From Myxococcales bacterium (GTDB lineage Bacteria > Myxococcota_A > Polyangia > Haliangiales > Haliangiaceae), in assembly GCA_016794525.1 (NCBI GenBank), contig JAEUJY010000079.1, forward strand, positions 1 through 64,000: a stretch of 64,000 nt of DNA, written 5' to 3'. A program made the position numbers and the translations under genes. The notes beneath the pieces were generated by a model, which worked only from the letters and a program-made list of their open reading frames with translations, made no database searches and was not told where the DNA came from. Position 1 is the stretch's first letter. Every line of letters starts with the position of its first letter. Positions 1 to 11,367 of this stretch are shown here, one piece after another.

Positions 1-1
1 C

Positions 2-1054
2 GCGCTCACCGCGAGCGCCGCCGCCGCCCACACCCAGAGCGACGGCTACGTCGAGCTGACCGCCGCCGGCGCCGAGGTCACCGGCCGGATCGATCTCGCC
101 GCGCGCGACCTGGATCTCGCGATCGGCCTCGACGACGGCGACGGCGCGCTGCGCTGGCGCGAGGTCACCGCGGCGGCGCCGCGGCTCCACGCCTACCTGC
201 GCGACCACCTCGCGCTGCGCACCGCCGCCGGCCCCTGCCCGCTGGTGCTCGGCGCGCTCGGCACCGTCGCGCGCGCCGACGGCCCGCACCTCGCGATCGC
301 GCTGCGCGCCACCTGCCCCGGCCCCGCCGATCCGCTGACCGTCGACTACCGCGCGCTGTTCGCCGTCGACGCGCAGCACCGCGGCCTGATCCGGTTCGGC
401 AGCGGCGCCGGCACCACCGTCGCGGTCGCCCGCGGCGCGCCGGTGACGCTGGTCGGCGGCGCGCGCCCGGCGGTGCGGCGGTTCGTCGTCGAGGGCGTCT
501 GGCACATCTGGCGCGGCTTCGATCACGTCTGCTTCCTGCTCGCGCTGCTGTTGCCCGGCGTGTTCGTCCGCCGCGGCCGCCAGCTCGAGCCCGCGCCGAC
601 GCTGGGCGGCGTCGTCCGCGACGTGCTGGCGGTGGTGACCGCGTTCACGCTGGCCCACTCGATCACGCTGGTGGTCGCGACGATGGGCTGGGTCCGGCTG
701 CCGCCCGGCATCGTCGAGCCGGCCATCGCGCTGTCGGTCGCCGCCGCCGCCGCCAACAACCTGACCCGCACCGTCGACGCCCGCTGGGCGGTCGCGTTCG
801 CGCTCGGCCTCCTCCACGGCTTCGGCTTCTCGAGCGTGCTCACCGACCTCGGCCTGCCCGGCACGACGCTGGCGCCGGCGCTGTTCGGGTTCAACCTCGG
901 CGTCGAGCTCGGCCAGCTCGCGATCGTGCTGGCGGTCTTGCCGCTGGCCTTCCTCGTCCGCCGCACGCGCAGCTACCGCGTCGGCATGTGGCTCGCCTCG
1001 GCCGCGATGGTGGTCATCGCGCTCGACTGGGCGGTCACCCGTCTCGCCGCCTGA
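2..1054 (+). CDS. HupE/UreJ-family membrane protein, 5' end cut off by the window
   Basis: The frame is open from the first bases, so the gene starts outside the window; about 350 codons are present. The visible N-terminus reads like the end of a signal peptide followed by AHTQSDGYVEL, then a soluble domain of about 150 residues. The C-terminal half has about six membrane segments with the family hallmarks GFDHVCFLLAL, FTLAHSITL, LLHGFGFSS and FNLGVELGQL. HupE/UreJ proteins are linked to nickel or other metal handling, and this longer soluble-plus-membrane type has no proven substrate. The conserved histidines and glutamate in membrane segments suggest metal or proton handling. The family call is firm; the function is inference. 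Confidence 0.8.
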   Translation, partial: ALTASAAAAHTQSDGYVELTAAGAEVTGRIDLAARDLDLAIGLDDGDGALRWREVTAAAPRLHAYLRDHLALRTAAGPCPLVLGALGTVARADGPHLAIALRATCPGPADPLTVDYRALFAVDAQHRGLIRFGSGAGTTVAVARGAPVTLVGGARPAVRRFVVEGVWHIWRGFDHVCFLLALLLPGVFVRRGRQLEPAPTLGGVVRDVLAVVTAFTLAHSITLVVATMGWVRLPPGIVEPAIALSVAAAAANNLTRTVDARWAVAFALGLLHGFGFSSVLTDLGLPGTTLAPALFGFNLGVELGQLAIVLAVLPLAFLVRRTRSYRVGMWLASAAMVVIALDWAVTRLAA

Positions 1055-1065
1055 CCGGAGCCCCC

Positions 1066-1596
1066 ATGCGCACCACGCTCATCGCCGCCCTCGCGCTGTC
1101 GCTCGTCCCGTCCCTCGCCGCCTGCAAGCGCGCGCGCACCCGCGGCGCCGCGCCCGCCACCGCCGCCGCGCCCACCGCCGCCCCCGCCGGTGCCACCCGG
1201 CCGCCGCCGTCGCCCGAGATGCGGACGCTCAGCGGCCGGCTGGCGTTCGAGGCGGCGCACCGCCCGACCGGCACCGCGCGGGTCGAGGACGTCGTCGCCA
1301 GGCTCGGCCGCGCCGGGGTCGCGCTCGCCGACACCAAGCAATACCTGGCCGCCACCGCCGCCGCCAGCTACTGCGCCGGCGGCCGCACCGCCGACGGCCT
1401 CGCGATCGCGATCTGCGAGTACGCCGACGCCGGCGCCGCCGCCGCCGGGCGCGCCCACGTCGAGCGGCAGTTCGCCGCGCTCGACGCCGAGCGCCGGATC
1501 GTCGTGCGCGGCGCCACCACGCTCACCACCACCGCGCCGCCCGGCGTCGCGGTGACGACCCGCGCCACCGCCGAGCAGGCGTTCCTGGCGCCCTGA
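1066..1596 (+). CDS. Predicted lipoprotein of unknown function
   Basis: A 176-residue protein. The ATG at 1066 was chosen because it is followed by a short signal peptide with lipobox SLAAC (Cys about residue 20), and a GGAG sits 7-10 bases upstream; the frame is open further upstream but would destroy the signal peptide. After an Ala/Pro-rich linker there is a compact domain of about 130 residues with two cysteines (YCAGG and ICEY). It lies 11 bases after the HupE-like gene, so the two are probably co-transcribed. I do not recognise the domain. Confidence 0.65.
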   Translation: MRTTLIAALALSLVPSLAACKRARTRGAAPATAAAPTAAPAGATRPPPSPEMRTLSGRLAFEAAHRPTGTARVEDVVARLGRAGVALADTKQYLAATAAASYCAGGRTADGLAIAICEYADAGAAAAGRAHVERQFAALDAERRIVVRGATTLTTTAPPGVAVTTRATAEQAFLAP

Positions 1597-1649
1597 TCAC
1601 CGGAACCCGCGCCGCGCTGGCGCTGTTCGACATCACCGTAGGAGGACCC

Positions 1650-3182
1650 ATGCAGAAGCGACTGCTGGGTGGAGTGCTGCTCTGTGCCGCAGCGACTCTG
1701 CCCGCCACCACCCACGCCTCGAGCCACCGCGAGGCCCCCTTCATCACCGAGAACCCGAAGGTCGACGCCACCGACTTCTACCTGTTCGACAGCTACGAGC
1801 CGGGCCGCGCCGGCTTCGTGACGATCATCGCCAACTACCTGCCGCTGCAAGCGGCGTACGGCGGCCCCAACTACTTCACGATGGATCCCGACGCGCTCTA
1901 CGAGATCCACGTCGACAACAACGGCGACGCGCAGGAGGACATCACCTTCCAGTTCGACTTCGCGACGACGCTGGCCGCCGCCGGCGCCGGCATCAAGCTG
2001 CCGGTCGGCCCGGCCGGCAACCAGAAGCAGGTCGCGGTGCCGTTCACCAACGTCGGCCCGGTGACCGCCGCCGACCAGAGCGCGCAGAACGTGCTCGAGA
2101 CCTACACGGTCAACATCGTCCGCGGCGATCGCCGGACCGGCACCAGCATGCCGATCACCAACGCGGCCGGCGGCGGCGCGACGTTCAAGAAGCCGCTCGA
2201 CAACATCGGCACCAAGTCGATCGCGAACTACCAGGCCTACGCCGACGCCCACATCTACAACGTCACGATCCCCGGCTGCGCGGTGCCCGGCTCGAAGGTC
2301 TTCGTCGGCCAGCGCGCCGAGGGCTTCGCCGTCAACCTCGGCCAGATCTTCGACCTGGTCAACCTCGACCTCGACAGCGGCACGCCGCAGGCCAACCCGC
2401 TCGGGCCGCAGGATCAAGGCGCCAACACGATCGCCGGCGCCAGCGTCACGACGATCGCGCTCGAGGTGCCGGCGGCGTGCCTCAACGACGCGACCGACAC
2501 CAAGCTCGGCGCGTGGACCACGGCCAGCCTGCGCCAGGCCCGCGTGCTCAACCCCACCGCCAGCTTCACCACGCCCACCCGCGAGGGCGGCGCCTGGACC
2601 CAGGTCTCGCGCCTGGGCATGCCGCTGGTCAACGAGGTCGTGATCGGCCTGCCCGACAAGGACAAGTTCAACGGCAGCGAGCCGTCGGGCGACACCCAGT
2701 TCATCGACTACGTCACCAACCCGACGTTGCCCGAGGTGATGGAGATCCTGTTCGGCGCGGCCGGCGTGCAGGCGCCCAACAACTTCCCGCGCGCCGATCT
2801 GGTCGCCGCGTTCCTCACCGGCATCCCCGGCGTGAACGACACCGCGACGCCGTCAGAGATGGTGCGGCTCAACACCGCGCTGCCGCCGACGCCGGCCGCC
2901 ACCCAGAACCCGCTGGGCGCCGCGGGGTGCATCGATCGCACCGCCACCGGCGCGGTCGTCGACGTCACCAACGTCGGGTGCGACCCGGCCGGCTTCCCCA
3001 ACGGCCGCCGCCCCGGCGACGACGTCACCGACATCGCGCTGCGCGTCGCGATGGGCTACCTGGCGCCGACCGGCGACGCGCCCTCGGGCGGGCTGCCGTT
3101 CGTCGACGGCGCGTACCTGGCGCCGACCTCGTTCCGCACCACCTTCCCCTACCTGAACACGCCGCGCCCGGGGGCCCCGTGA
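1650..3182 (+). CDS. DUF4331 family secreted protein
   Basis: A 510-residue exported protein. An AGGAGG ribosome site lies just upstream of the ATG. A signal peptide of about 23 residues ends at THA, and the mature protein begins with the family hallmark SSHREAPFI, followed by DATDFYLFDSYEPGR and YEIHVDNNGDAQEDI. DUF4331 proteins are periplasmic or outer-surface proteins often rich in aspartate and predicted to bind metals; no biochemical role is established. The gene ends in a GTGA overlap with a small lipoprotein gene, so the two are translationally coupled. Confidence 0.85.
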   Translation: MQKRLLGGVLLCAAATLPATTHASSHREAPFITENPKVDATDFYLFDSYEPGRAGFVTIIANYLPLQAAYGGPNYFTMDPDALYEIHVDNNGDAQEDITFQFDFATTLAAAGAGIKLPVGPAGNQKQVAVPFTNVGPVTAADQSAQNVLETYTVNIVRGDRRTGTSMPITNAAGGGATFKKPLDNIGTKSIANYQAYADAHIYNVTIPGCAVPGSKVFVGQRAEGFAVNLGQIFDLVNLDLDSGTPQANPLGPQDQGANTIAGASVTTIALEVPAACLNDATDTKLGAWTTASLRQARVLNPTASFTTPTREGGAWTQVSRLGMPLVNEVVIGLPDKDKFNGSEPSGDTQFIDYVTNPTLPEVMEILFGAAGVQAPNNFPRADLVAAFLTGIPGVNDTATPSEMVRLNTALPPTPAATQNPLGAAGCIDRTATGAVVDVTNVGCDPAGFPNGRRPGDDVTDIALRVAMGYLAPTGDAPSGGLPFVDGAYLAPTSFRTTFPYLNTPRPGAP

Positions 3183-3454
3183 GGGCGGCGTTGGCCCTGG
3201 CCGCGGGGCTCGCGCTGGCGGCGTGTGGCGACGACAACACCAGCACGCCGATCGACGCCCCGCCGCCGATCGACGCCGGCCCCGACGCGCCGATCGACGC
3301 GCCGCCCGACGCCAACACCTTCACGACGTTCGTGCTCGATCAGATCCAGAACCAGACCACCGCGACCGGGACGCCGGTGCCGTACGCGACCTTCGCGACG
3401 CTGCCCGACCCGGACACCGAGAACCCGGCCGCGTACGCGCCGCTGTTCCCGTAG
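3179..3454 (+). CDS. Small lipoprotein with IDAP/IDAGP linker
   Basis: A 91-residue protein starting at a GTG that overlaps the stop codon of the DUF4331 gene. The signal peptide ends in lipobox LALAAC (Cys about residue 17). It is followed by repeated PIDAPPPIDAGPDAP-type linker sequence, a signature of lipoproteins in the Haliangium/Kofleriaceae group, and then only about 45 residues ending in AAYAPLFP. The coupling suggests it works with the DUF4331 protein, perhaps as a surface anchor; this is inference. Confidence 0.7.
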   Translation: MRAALALAAGLALAACGDDNTSTPIDAPPPIDAGPDAPIDAPPDANTFTTFVLDQIQNQTTATGTPVPYATFATLPDPDTENPAAYAPLFP

Positions 3455-3592
3455 CGGCGACCGCGATCGCCGGACCTGCCCGCGTCGACCTCGCCGAGGT
3501 CGGCGCGGCGGTCGTCGGGGGGTGACACAACCCCACCGCTACCCGCCCGAAAATTTCAGAAGTACGCCGCATTACGGTACATTCAAGTTCCG

Positions 3593-5740
3593 ATGCTAGC
3601 CCGGCGCGTGATCGCGCTCTCGGTCGACAAGGCCTTCGGCAAGGTGATGGCCACGGCGCTGCGCGCCGCGGGTGGAGTGGTCGAGCTGCACAGCACGATC
3701 GAGGCGATGGGCACCGGCGAGCTGCAGGCCGCGCTGCTGGTCGTGCACCTCGACGGCGCGCTCGCCAGCTCGCTCGAGGATCTGGCGCTGCGGCTCCGTG
3801 ACGACGCGCGGCTGATCGTGATCCTGCCGACGTACGCGCTGCCGCAGACCGTCGACGCGATGAAGATGTCCGACAAGATCTCGGGCGTCCTGGTGCAGAC
3901 CGAGATGCGCCCGGGCGAGCTGGCGGCGATGGCGACCCGGGTGCTGGCCGGCGACATCTTCGGCCTCGAGAAGCTGGTGCCGTGGGGCACGCGCATCTAC
4001 TCGACCTTGGTCGGCGACTACCAGGAGAAGTCGCTGTGCATCGCGCAGCTGATGGAGTTCGCCGAGCTGATGGGCGTGCGGCGCAAGTACCGCGACAACA
4101 TCGAGCGCTGCCTCGACGAGATGTTGATGAACGCGCTGTACGACGCGCCGGTCGACGAGCACGGCAAGCCGGTGTTCGCCGAGATCCCGACCAAGAGCCG
4201 GATCGGGCTGCGCATGGAGCAGAAGGTCGTCGTGCAGTACGCCTGCGACGGCCGGGTCTTCGCGATGTCGGTGCGCGACAGCTTCGGCGCGCTCGAGCGC
4301 GGCACGATCCTCCGCTACCTGTACAAGTGCCTGCACTCCGAGCAGCAGATCGATCGCAAGACCGGCGGCGCCGGGCTGGGCCTGTACTTCATCGCGTCGA
4401 GCGCGAGCCGGTTCCTGATCAACGTGCTGCCCGGCGTCGCCACCGAGTGCGTCGTCACCCACGACCTCGAGGCGCCCAAGGTCGAGCTCGAGGCGTTCGG
4501 CTACTTCCAGGAGAAGATCGACGCCGCCGGCCGCCTGGCCGCCGGGCCGTCGCGGCTCCTGCCGCAGGGCGCGACCCACCCGGTCGAGCGGCGGGCCGGC
4601 GCGCAGCGCGCCCCGCGCGGCGTCGTGCTCGGGCTGTCGGCGGCGATCGCGCTGCTGGTCGCGTTGATCGCGCTGGTCGCCTACCCGCGGTTCGCCAAGC
4701 CGGCGACCACCGCGGTGCGGATCACCGTCGATCCCCCGGGCGCGACCGTCGAGCTCGACGGCCGGGTCCGCGGCGTGGCCACCGACGGCACGCTGCTGGT
4801 GACCGGGCTCGAGGTCGGCCGCGCCTACCGGGTCGCCGCGCACAAGGACGGCCACAGCCCCGCCGAGACGGTGTTCCAGCCGGCCGACGGCCCGCCGACC
4901 AACCTCGACCTGCGGCTGGTGCCGCGCACCGCGACCCTCGAGATCGACTCGGATCCGCGCGGCGCCGTGCTGATGATCGGCGGCCGCGAGGTCGGGGTCA
5001 CGCCGACGACGCTGACCTCGCTGGCCCCCGGCAGCGACGCCGCGATCACGATCACCCGCGTCGGCTACGCGCCGGTCGAGCGCACGGTCCGCGTCCCGGC
5101 CGCCGGCGCCGAGGCCCACCTGTCGCTGACGCTCGCGATCGATCCCAGCTTCGCGTCGCTGGCGGTGACGTCGACGCCGGCCGGCGCCGACGTCTACCTC
5201 GACGGCCAGCGCCAGGTCGGCCAGGTGACGCCGGTCCGGGAGCTGCTGGTCGAGGCCGGCCGCCCGCACAAGATCTCGCTGCGCCTGGCCAAGCACGCGC
5301 CGGCCACGATCGCGATCACGCCGACCGCCGGCGCGCGCGCCGTGCCGGTGACGGCGACCTTGGTCCCGGGCGCGGCGATCGCGATCACCGCCAACGTCGA
5401 CGCCCGCGCCACGGTGGTCGGCGTGCCGGCGTGCGTGCGCAAGCCGCTGCCGTTCGACTGCCCGGTGCCGGCCGGCCGCTACGACGTCGACATCGAGGCG
5501 CTGCGCCCGTCGGGCGTCACCCGGCGCCCGGTCGAGGTCTCCGACGACACGATCGCGCTCGACGTCCGGTTCGGGATCGTCGAGGCCAAGCCCGGCACCC
5601 AGCTGGTGGTGGCCGGCCGCAAGCTGCCCCGGCTGGCGCTCGAGGAGGGCAAGCGCACGGTGCGGGTCGCCGACGCCGCCGGGGCCGAGACCAACGTCGA
5701 GGTCAAGGTCGTCGCGGGCAAGCCGATCGTCGTTCCGTAG
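3593..5740 (+). CDS. Receiver-like / HATPase / transmembrane / PEGA-repeat protein
   Basis: A 715-residue protein. Residues 1-120 look like a degenerate response-regulator receiver. Residues about 150-300 form a GHKL ATPase of the anti-sigma/serine-kinase type: N-box DEMLMNALYD, then RDSFGAL and GGAGLGLYF; no phospho-accepting HisKA helix is visible. One membrane segment lies at about 345-365, and three PEGA-type beta repeats follow (about 370-430, 440-500, 520-585), each with PxGAxVxxDG-like cores. The expected topology is ATPase in the cytoplasm and PEGA repeats outside. An AT-richer stretch at 3548-3591 directly upstream may hold its promoter. The input signal and target are unknown. Confidence 0.75.
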   Translation: MLARRVIALSVDKAFGKVMATALRAAGGVVELHSTIEAMGTGELQAALLVVHLDGALASSLEDLALRLRDDARLIVILPTYALPQTVDAMKMSDKISGVLVQTEMRPGELAAMATRVLAGDIFGLEKLVPWGTRIYSTLVGDYQEKSLCIAQLMEFAELMGVRRKYRDNIERCLDEMLMNALYDAPVDEHGKPVFAEIPTKSRIGLRMEQKVVVQYACDGRVFAMSVRDSFGALERGTILRYLYKCLHSEQQIDRKTGGAGLGLYFIASSASRFLINVLPGVATECVVTHDLEAPKVELEAFGYFQEKIDAAGRLAAGPSRLLPQGATHPVERRAGAQRAPRGVVLGLSAAIALLVALIALVAYPRFAKPATTAVRITVDPPGATVELDGRVRGVATDGTLLVTGLEVGRAYRVAAHKDGHSPAETVFQPADGPPTNLDLRLVPRTATLEIDSDPRGAVLMIGGREVGVTPTTLTSLAPGSDAAITITRVGYAPVERTVRVPAAGAEAHLSLTLAIDPSFASLAVTSTPAGADVYLDGQRQVGQVTPVRELLVEAGRPHKISLRLAKHAPATIAITPTAGARAVPVTATLVPGAAIAITANVDARATVVGVPACVRKPLPFDCPVPAGRYDVDIEALRPSGVTRRPVEVSDDTIALDVRFGIVEAKPGTQLVVAGRKLPRLALEEGKRTVRVADAAGAETNVEVKVVAGKPIVVP

Positions 5741-5770
5741 CCGGCGCCGGGTCGGGTATCATCGCACCCG

Positions 5771-7056
5771 ATGTCCCGGCTCGCCGTCGCTCTGGTCTGC
5801 GCTGCGGCCGGATCCGCGGTCGCGGCGCCGACCGAGACCACGACCACGCCCTACCCCGGCGTGACCCACGTGCGCTGGACCGACGCCGCGGCGCAGCAAC
5901 GCGCCCACTTCGTCGTGGTCGACCTGTCGTTCGGGTCGCTCACCGTGCGCGCGACCGACGAGGCCGACCGCGGCAAGACCGCGAGCCAGATCGCCGCGCT
6001 GCACGGCGCGCAGATCGCGATCAACGCCGACCTGTTCACGCCGGCCGGCTACCGCCCCGACGGCCTGGCCGTCGGCGTCGCCGGGCCGTGGACGGTGGCC
6101 CACGACGACGACCGCGAGGCGGTGTTCCGCTTCGGCAAGACCGTGGCCGGCACCGACGCGCTGATCGTCGTGCCCGAGTCGGTGGTCGCGCCGGGCGACC
6201 TGCCCGAGTTCGTCACCGGCGCGATCGGCGGCCGGCCCATGCTGGTCCGCGCCGGCCAGGTGCCGCCCAGCTTCGACTGCGCCGACGCCGACACGATCGC
6301 CTGCCAGCGCGCGCCGCGCACCGCGCTGGCGCTGACCGCCGATCGCCGCACGCTGATCATCGCGGTGGTCGACGGCTGGCAGGCCGGCGCGCTGGGCATG
6401 ACCGCGGCGGAGCTGGCGGCGCTGCTGGTGGCGCGCGGCGCCCGCGACGCGGTGCTGCTCGACGGCGGCAGCGCGTCGACCTTGTTCATCGCCGGCGAGG
6501 GCGGCGTCGTCAACGCGCCGTCCGACGGCGCCGAGCGCACCGTCGCCAACCACCTGACGATCCGCTCGGGCCCGACCGTGACCCGGACGATGTACGGCGT
6601 CGTCCGCGAGGGCAACATCCTCACCGGCCCCGACCTCGGCGGCGTGCGGGTGGTCTTCGACGACACCCGCGTCGTCACCACCGCCGCGGTCGACTCGAGC
6701 TTCACCTTCGACAACGTGCCGATCCGCTGGGCCTGCGTCGACGCCACCAAGACCGGCTACGACCCGGTGCACCAGTGCCGGCAGATGGATCCCGACAACC
6801 CGATCACCTACAACTCGATCGCGATGTACCGCAGCGGCACCGGGCCCGACGCCGGCGTCGACGCGGCGGTCGACGCGCCGGGGCCGATCGACGCCGCGCC
6901 CGACGGGCCGGCCCGCGACGCCGCGGCGCTCGACGCCGGGACCGGCGGCGGCGGCGGCGACGGCTGCTGTCGGACCGATCGCGGCGGCGGGCCGCCGGTG
7001 GCGACCACCGCGGCGTTCGTGGTATTGGCTTGGCACCGGTCGCGCCGGCGGACGCG

Positions 7057-7060
<4 letters not shown>
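5771..7060 (+). CDS. Secreted phosphodiester glycosidase (NAGPA) family protein with MYXO-CTERM-like tail
   Basis: A 429-residue exported protein. After the signal peptide comes a NAGPA/DUF2233-type domain with the typical INADLFTPAGYRPDG and VLLDGGSASTLF segments (about 80-255). This family includes the enzyme that uncovers mannose-6-phosphate in animals and bacterial glycosidases of phosphodiester-linked sugars. A small carboxypeptidase-regulatory-like beta domain follows (about 275-340). An Asp/Ala/Pro linker then leads to a Gly-rich stretch, a Cys-Cys pair, a short hydrophobic segment and a basic end (HRSRRRTR). That order matches MYXO-CTERM surface-sorting signals, although the usual GC motif is replaced by GCC. 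The stop overlaps the next start (ATGA). Confidence 0.8.
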
Positions 7061-8402
<1,342 letters not shown>

Positions 8403-8403
<1 letters not shown>

Positions 8404-9689
8404 TGCGCGCGCGCGCGGCGGTGGCGCTGGCGCTGATCGCGGCCGCGTGCGGCGGCAAGCGGCGCGAGCCGCCGCCCCCGGCCGTCGCGCCGATCGCCGG
8501 CTGCGTCGCGGCGCTCGGCCAGGCCGCGACCCTGCCGCCCGCCGAGCGCACCGCCGCGGTGCTGCGCGGCTGCCCGGTGTGCGGCCCGAGCTTCGTGCCG
8601 CTGCTCGCCGCCGCCGACGGCCACCCCGACCTGGCGGCGATGAACGCGCTGATCGCGGCGTGCCAGACCGGGTGCCGCGGCACGGCGATCGGCACGTGGC
8701 GATCGCAGCTGTCGGATCTCGAGCCCGGCCCCGGCGTCGCGCGGCCGTGGAAGGCGCTCGGCGAGGCTTGCCCGGCGACGATGCACGCCACGCCGCCGAC
8801 CGCGCGCTTCGTCGGCGCGGCGTGGTGGGGGCTGGTGACGATCGGCCAGCGGCTGGCCGACGCCGCCGCCGGGCTGCCCGCCGATCAGGCCGCGGCGCTG
8901 GCCGCGGCGCGCGCCGCGCTGTGGATCCCGCTGCCGCCGTGGACCGTCACCGGCGGCGGCCTGGTGGCGCCGCCCGGCGTGGCGCGGCCGGGGCTGCCGT
9001 GGCGCCAGGTCACCGTCACCGATCAGGCGATCCTGATCGGCCGGCTGCCGTTCGGCCGGTTCGCCGAGGGCGGCTTCGTCGTCGACGGCGGGCCGACGCC
9101 CTACCCCGGCCAGCCGCTGGCCGGCGATCCGGCGGCGGCGCTGGCGGCGCTGACGCCGCCCCCCGGGCTGCGCGACGCCGTCGATCCGCCGGTCGTGATC
9201 GCGCCGACCGCGGCCCCGGCGAGCCGGCTGGTCGCGGCGCTGCGCGCGCTGGGCGCGCAGCCGCTCGCGCTGGCGGTGGCGGTGCCCGACGCGCCCGGCG
9301 GCTGGCACGGCGCGATCGCCGCCCACGCGCTGACGATCGCGCCGGCGGCCGGCGCCCGGGTGCGGCTCGATCTCGCCGCGGCGCGGATCGCGGTGGTGGC
9401 CGCCGACGGCGCGGTCCGCGCCTCGGCGCCGTGGCCCGACGCCGCGTCGCCGCGGGCCCGGCAGCAGGCGGCGCTGGCGATCGCGCGCGGCGTCGCGGTC
9501 GAGCTGGCGCCCGCGCTGCCGGCCGAGCTGCAGGTCGCCGACGTCGCGGCGCTCTTCGACGACTGCCACGCCGCCGGGGCCACCGGCCTGGCGCTGGCCC
9601 CCGACGGCGCCGACGCCGCCGCCGCGCCGCAGCCCGGGTTCGACGCCGCCGCGCTGCTGGCCGCCCTGGCGAAGGCGGCTCAGCCTTGA
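8403..9689 (+). CDS. Predicted lipoprotein, function unknown
   Basis: A 428-residue protein whose ATG overlaps the stop of the FHA activator gene (TGATG), so it is translationally coupled to it. The lipobox is IAAAC at about residue 16, followed by GGKRREPPPP. A Cys-containing region (GCPVCGPSF, about 55-63; further cysteines in ACQTGCRG) precedes a long Ala-rich part in which VAPPG, TAAP and LALAVAVPDAPGGW segments suggest beta strands. The N-terminal CxxC could bind metal. I recognise no family. Its position suggests it may be regulated with, or sensed by, the FHA activator; this is inference. Confidence 0.65.
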
Positions 9690-9720
9690 CCGCGCCCGCG
9701 CTTCCCCCAATCCTTCGGCC

Positions 9721-11367
9721 ATGACGGAGCCGCTCGATCTGGTCATCCTCGGCGGTGGCATCACCGGCGCCGGCATCGCGCGCGACGCGGCGCTGCGCGG
9801 CATGCGGGTGGCGCTGTTCGAGAAGACCGACTTCGGCGCCGGCACCTCGTCGAAGTCGTCGAAGCTGATCCACGGCGGGCTGCGCTACCTCGAGCACGGC
9901 GAGATCGGGCTGGTGTTCGAGAGCGTCAGCGAGCGCCGCGTCCAGACCACCGTCGCGCCCCACCTGGTGCGGCCGCTGCCGTTCCTGGTGCCGATCTTCA
10001 AGGACACCAAGCCCGGCCTCGAGGTCATGAACCTCGGCCTGTGGATCTACGACTCGCTGGCGCTGTTCCGCGCGCCGCGCATGCACAAGACCATCCGCGG
10101 CGCCAAGGCGGCCAACGCGGTCGAGCCGTGCCTGCGCACCGACGGCCTGCGCGGCGTCATCGAGTACTACGACTGCGCCACCGACGACGCCCGGCTGGTG
10201 CTCGAGAACATCCTCGACGCCACCGCGCTGGGCGCCGACTGCCGCAACTACACCGAGGTCACCGGGCTGGTGCGCGACGCCAAGGGCCGCGTCGGCGCGG
10301 TGCGCGTCCGCGACGTCTTGACCGGCGCCGAGGAGGAGCTGGCGTGCCGCGCGGTGGTGATCGCCGCCGGCGCGTGGACCGACGAGGTGGTCAAGCGCTT
10401 CGAGATCCCGATGGGGCGCGAGCTGCTCCGCCGCACCAAGGGCGTCCACGTCGTGATCCCCCACGAGCGGCTGCCGCTGGCGCGCGCGATCACGATGATC
10501 TCGCCGGTCGACGGCCGGGTCATGTTCGCGATCCCGTGGCGCGACCGCACCGTGCTCGGCACCACCGACACCGACTTCGAGGGCGCCGCCGACGACGTCC
10601 ACGCCGACGCCGCCGACGTGCAGTACCTGTGCGACAGCGCCAACGGCTACTTCCCGACCGCGCAGGTCCACCCCGAGGACGTGATCGCGACCTGGGCCGG
10701 GCTGCGGCCGCTGATCCGCGCGGCCGACGGCGGCGCCGAGTCCGACGTGTCGCGCGAGCACGAGATCTTCGTCCGCGACGACGGCCTGGTGATCATCGCC
10801 GGCGGCAAGCTCACGACCTACCGGCGGATGGCGACCGAGGCCGTGCGCACCGCGATCAAGTGGCTGCGCGAGCACGACGACGGCTTCGAGGCGGCGGGCC
10901 GCGAGCGCTCGGGCACCAAGCACCGGCCGCTGCCGGGCGCGGTCGGCCTCGAGAAGGCCGACCTCGAGGGCGTGGCCGCGGTCGGCCGCGCGCTGATCGC
11001 CGACCACGGGCTCGACGGCGAGGTCGCGACCCACCTGTGCGGCGTCTACGGCGCGCGCGCCAGCGCGCTGGGCGCCGCGATCGCCGCCGACCGCGCGCTC
11101 GGCGAGCGGATGAACCCCGACCTGCACTACGTCTGGGCCGAGGTCGAGTTCGCGGTCACCGAGGATCGGGCCCGCACCGTCGACGACGTGCTGTCGCGGC
11201 GGGTGCCGCTCTTGCTGGTCGGGCGCGACCAGGGCCTCGACGTCTGCGCCCGGGTCGCCGATCGCATGGCGGCGCGGCTGGGCTGGAGCGCCGACGAGCG
11301 GGCCCGGCAGATCGCCGCCTACCAGCGCGTCGTCGCCGACAGCCGCCGCTTCCGGACCGCGCCGTGA
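9721..11367 (+). CDS. glpD: Glycerol-3-phosphate dehydrogenase (FAD-dependent)
   Basis: A 548-residue enzyme that oxidises sn-glycerol 3-phosphate to dihydroxyacetone phosphate and passes electrons to the quinone pool at the membrane. The N-terminus carries the FAD dinucleotide fold (ILGGGITGAGIARDAALRG, about 10-28). GTSSKSSKLIHGGLRYLE is the family signature. Conserved substrate-site segments (PWRDRTVLGTTDTDFEG, WAGLRPLI, GGKLTTYRRMA) and the C-terminal helical domain are present. The length is normal for GlpD. No glpK or glpF is adjacent. It overlaps the following hemerythrin gene by GTGA. Confidence 0.93.
   Translation: MTEPLDLVILGGGITGAGIARDAALRGMRVALFEKTDFGAGTSSKSSKLIHGGLRYLEHGEIGLVFESVSERRVQTTVAPHLVRPLPFLVPIFKDTKPGLEVMNLGLWIYDSLALFRAPRMHKTIRGAKAANAVEPCLRTDGLRGVIEYYDCATDDARLVLENILDATALGADCRNYTEVTGLVRDAKGRVGAVRVRDVLTGAEEELACRAVVIAAGAWTDEVVKRFEIPMGRELLRRTKGVHVVIPHERLPLARAITMISPVDGRVMFAIPWRDRTVLGTTDTDFEGAADDVHADAADVQYLCDSANGYFPTAQVHPEDVIATWAGLRPLIRAADGGAESDVSREHEIFVRDDGLVIIAGGKLTTYRRMATEAVRTAIKWLREHDDGFEAAGRERSGTKHRPLPGAVGLEKADLEGVAAVGRALIADHGLDGEVATHLCGVYGARASALGAAIAADRALGERMNPDLHYVWAEVEFAVTEDRARTVDDVLSRRVPLLLVGRDQGLDVCARVADRMAARLGWSADERARQIAAYQRVVADSRRFRTAP

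Noticed and set aside
3982-7056. Open frame continuing upstream of the FHA activator through two other genes
   Set aside because: The upstream part is Arg-rich nonsense overlapping well-supported proteins in another frame; the domain starts only after the ATG at 7057.
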